Shown here: positions 63,600 to 64,000 of the stretch, piece by piece
How positions within the stretch are numbered: position 1 is the stretch's first letter
Layout: every line of letters starts with the position of its first letter
NCBI RefSeq assembly: GCF_002305875.1
Contig: NZ_CP022098.1
Span: 8,556,001-8,620,000 of the forward strand
Length of the DNA: 64,000 bases
DNA from: Cystobacter fuscus
GTDB lineage: Bacteria; Myxococcota; Myxococcia; Myxococcales; Myxococcaceae
Direction: 5' to 3'
Translations under genes and position numbers: made by a program
The notes under the pieces: generated by a model
The model's input: only the letters and a program-made list of their open reading frames with translations
Database searches by the model: none
What the model was told of the DNA's origin: nothing

Positions 63600-64000
63600 T
63601 CAGGTGAGGAACTCGACGAGCGCCGGGGTGAGGACCTTGGGGCTTACGTTATGTGTCTGTCCCGCCAGCGTGCGGTGCTGTGCGTTCGGCACGGCCTTCG
63701 CGACGCCTTCGGCCGCCTGCTTCAGCCGGGGGTCCGTCTTCCCACCATTCATGACGAGCGTCGGGACGCGGATGGACGAGAACCGCTCCGTCGGGACCGA
63801 GTAGCCGCGCATGACGTTCGCGTCGTAAGGCAGCGTGTGCGCGACCGCCTGAAGCTGCCGCCAGGAGCCGGGCATCAGCCGCATGAGCAGGACGACGAAC
63901 CCGGGCGCGCCCATCATGTCCCGCATGAAGTACTGCACTGCGTCTCCACGGCCCCCCTCCGAGAGGAGCCGCTTCAGGTTTGCCTCGTGGTCGGCCTCGA
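63600..64000 (-). CDS. Alpha/beta hydrolase, C-terminal part (runs off the window)
   Basis: The frame is open from the window edge (…RLLSEGGRGDAVQYFMRDMM…) to the stop at 63600, about 133 residues. VPTLVMNGGKTDPRLKQAAE gives the catalytic Asp region and TLAGQTHNVSPKVLTPALVE the catalytic His. The nucleophile lies beyond the edge. It resembles small esterases/haloperoxidase-like hydrolases in which the lid (GAPGFVVLLMRLMPGSWRQL) precedes the Asp. The substrate is unknown. Confidence 0.8.
   Translation of the reverse strand, partial: EADHEANLKRLLSEGGRGDAVQYFMRDMMGAPGFVVLLMRLMPGSWRQLQAVAHTLPYDANVMRGYSVPTERFSSIRVPTLVMNGGKTDPRLKQAAEGVAKAVPNAQHRTLAGQTHNVSPKVLTPALVEFLT

Overview
The window looks like a high-GC myxobacterial chromosome, most likely suborder Cystobacterineae (the Archangium/Cystobacter group). 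This rests on third-position GC bias throughout, SitA/SitI-type outer-membrane-exchange toxin and immunity genes, a DUF5953 gene, many unrecognised lipoproteins, and histidine kinases with extended receiver domains. The genus is an inference. No ribosomal RNA or CRISPR array was seen. One tRNA is present, tRNA-Leu(CAG).

Layout. 0-2.3 kb is an accessory scar: the tail of a protease-like gene, a 3' tmRNA-like fragment resembling an integration site, a decayed gene, and a toxin/DUF5953 pair whose toxin is cut by an IS3-family remnant. 2.3-8.9 kb has a hydrolase with a stop codon just after its lipobox and no nucleophile serine, a cupin, an AmpG-like transporter, two overlapping DUF1990 genes (the second fused to a DUF4126-like membrane domain), and a secreted protein. 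8.9-10.9 kb is a lower-GC insert with GNAT-ASCH and ASCH genes, bracketed by a perfect 42-bp direct repeat copied from the 3' end of the upstream gene. 10.9-20.4 kb carries a divergent LysR/MBL-hydrolase pair, a lipoprotein, a SWIM-zinc-finger ATP-dependent DNA ligase, a PL7 alginate lyase behind a 5' hairpin, a PLD-like protein and a secreted protein.

20.4-27.3 kb holds a three-lipoprotein operon ending in a surface-predicted dikinase that resembles plant glucan, water dikinases, followed by a secreted CE2-like SGNH esterase with C-terminal AbfB-like repeats. 27.6-31.8 kb holds two convergent SitA/SitI-type loci. Their toxins share one membrane/delivery region but have different tips, and one toxin is frameshifted. 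After a band-7 protein comes a complete Fe-S assembly operon, iscS-iscU-iscA-hscB-hscA-fdx, without iscR, and then tRNA-Leu with a clear promoter and terminator.

39.2-45.2 kb encodes a flippase-like LPG-synthase transmembrane protein with an alkaline-phosphatase-superfamily enzyme, a BamA-type barrel, a Cys-repeat secreted protein, and a cytochrome c/cupin operon. 45.4-57.7 kb is a 12.3-kb operon of five genes read on the minus strand. It encodes very large proteins with no signal peptides: one has DUF6603 character, one has phage-tail-fibre repeats, and one is a 62-residue protein of a type I associate with phage tail modules. This is the best candidate for an undescribed system. The window closes with small coupled ORFs, a three-gene two-component operon and a partial alpha/beta hydrolase.

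All domain names come from motif recognition by eye. No database search was run.
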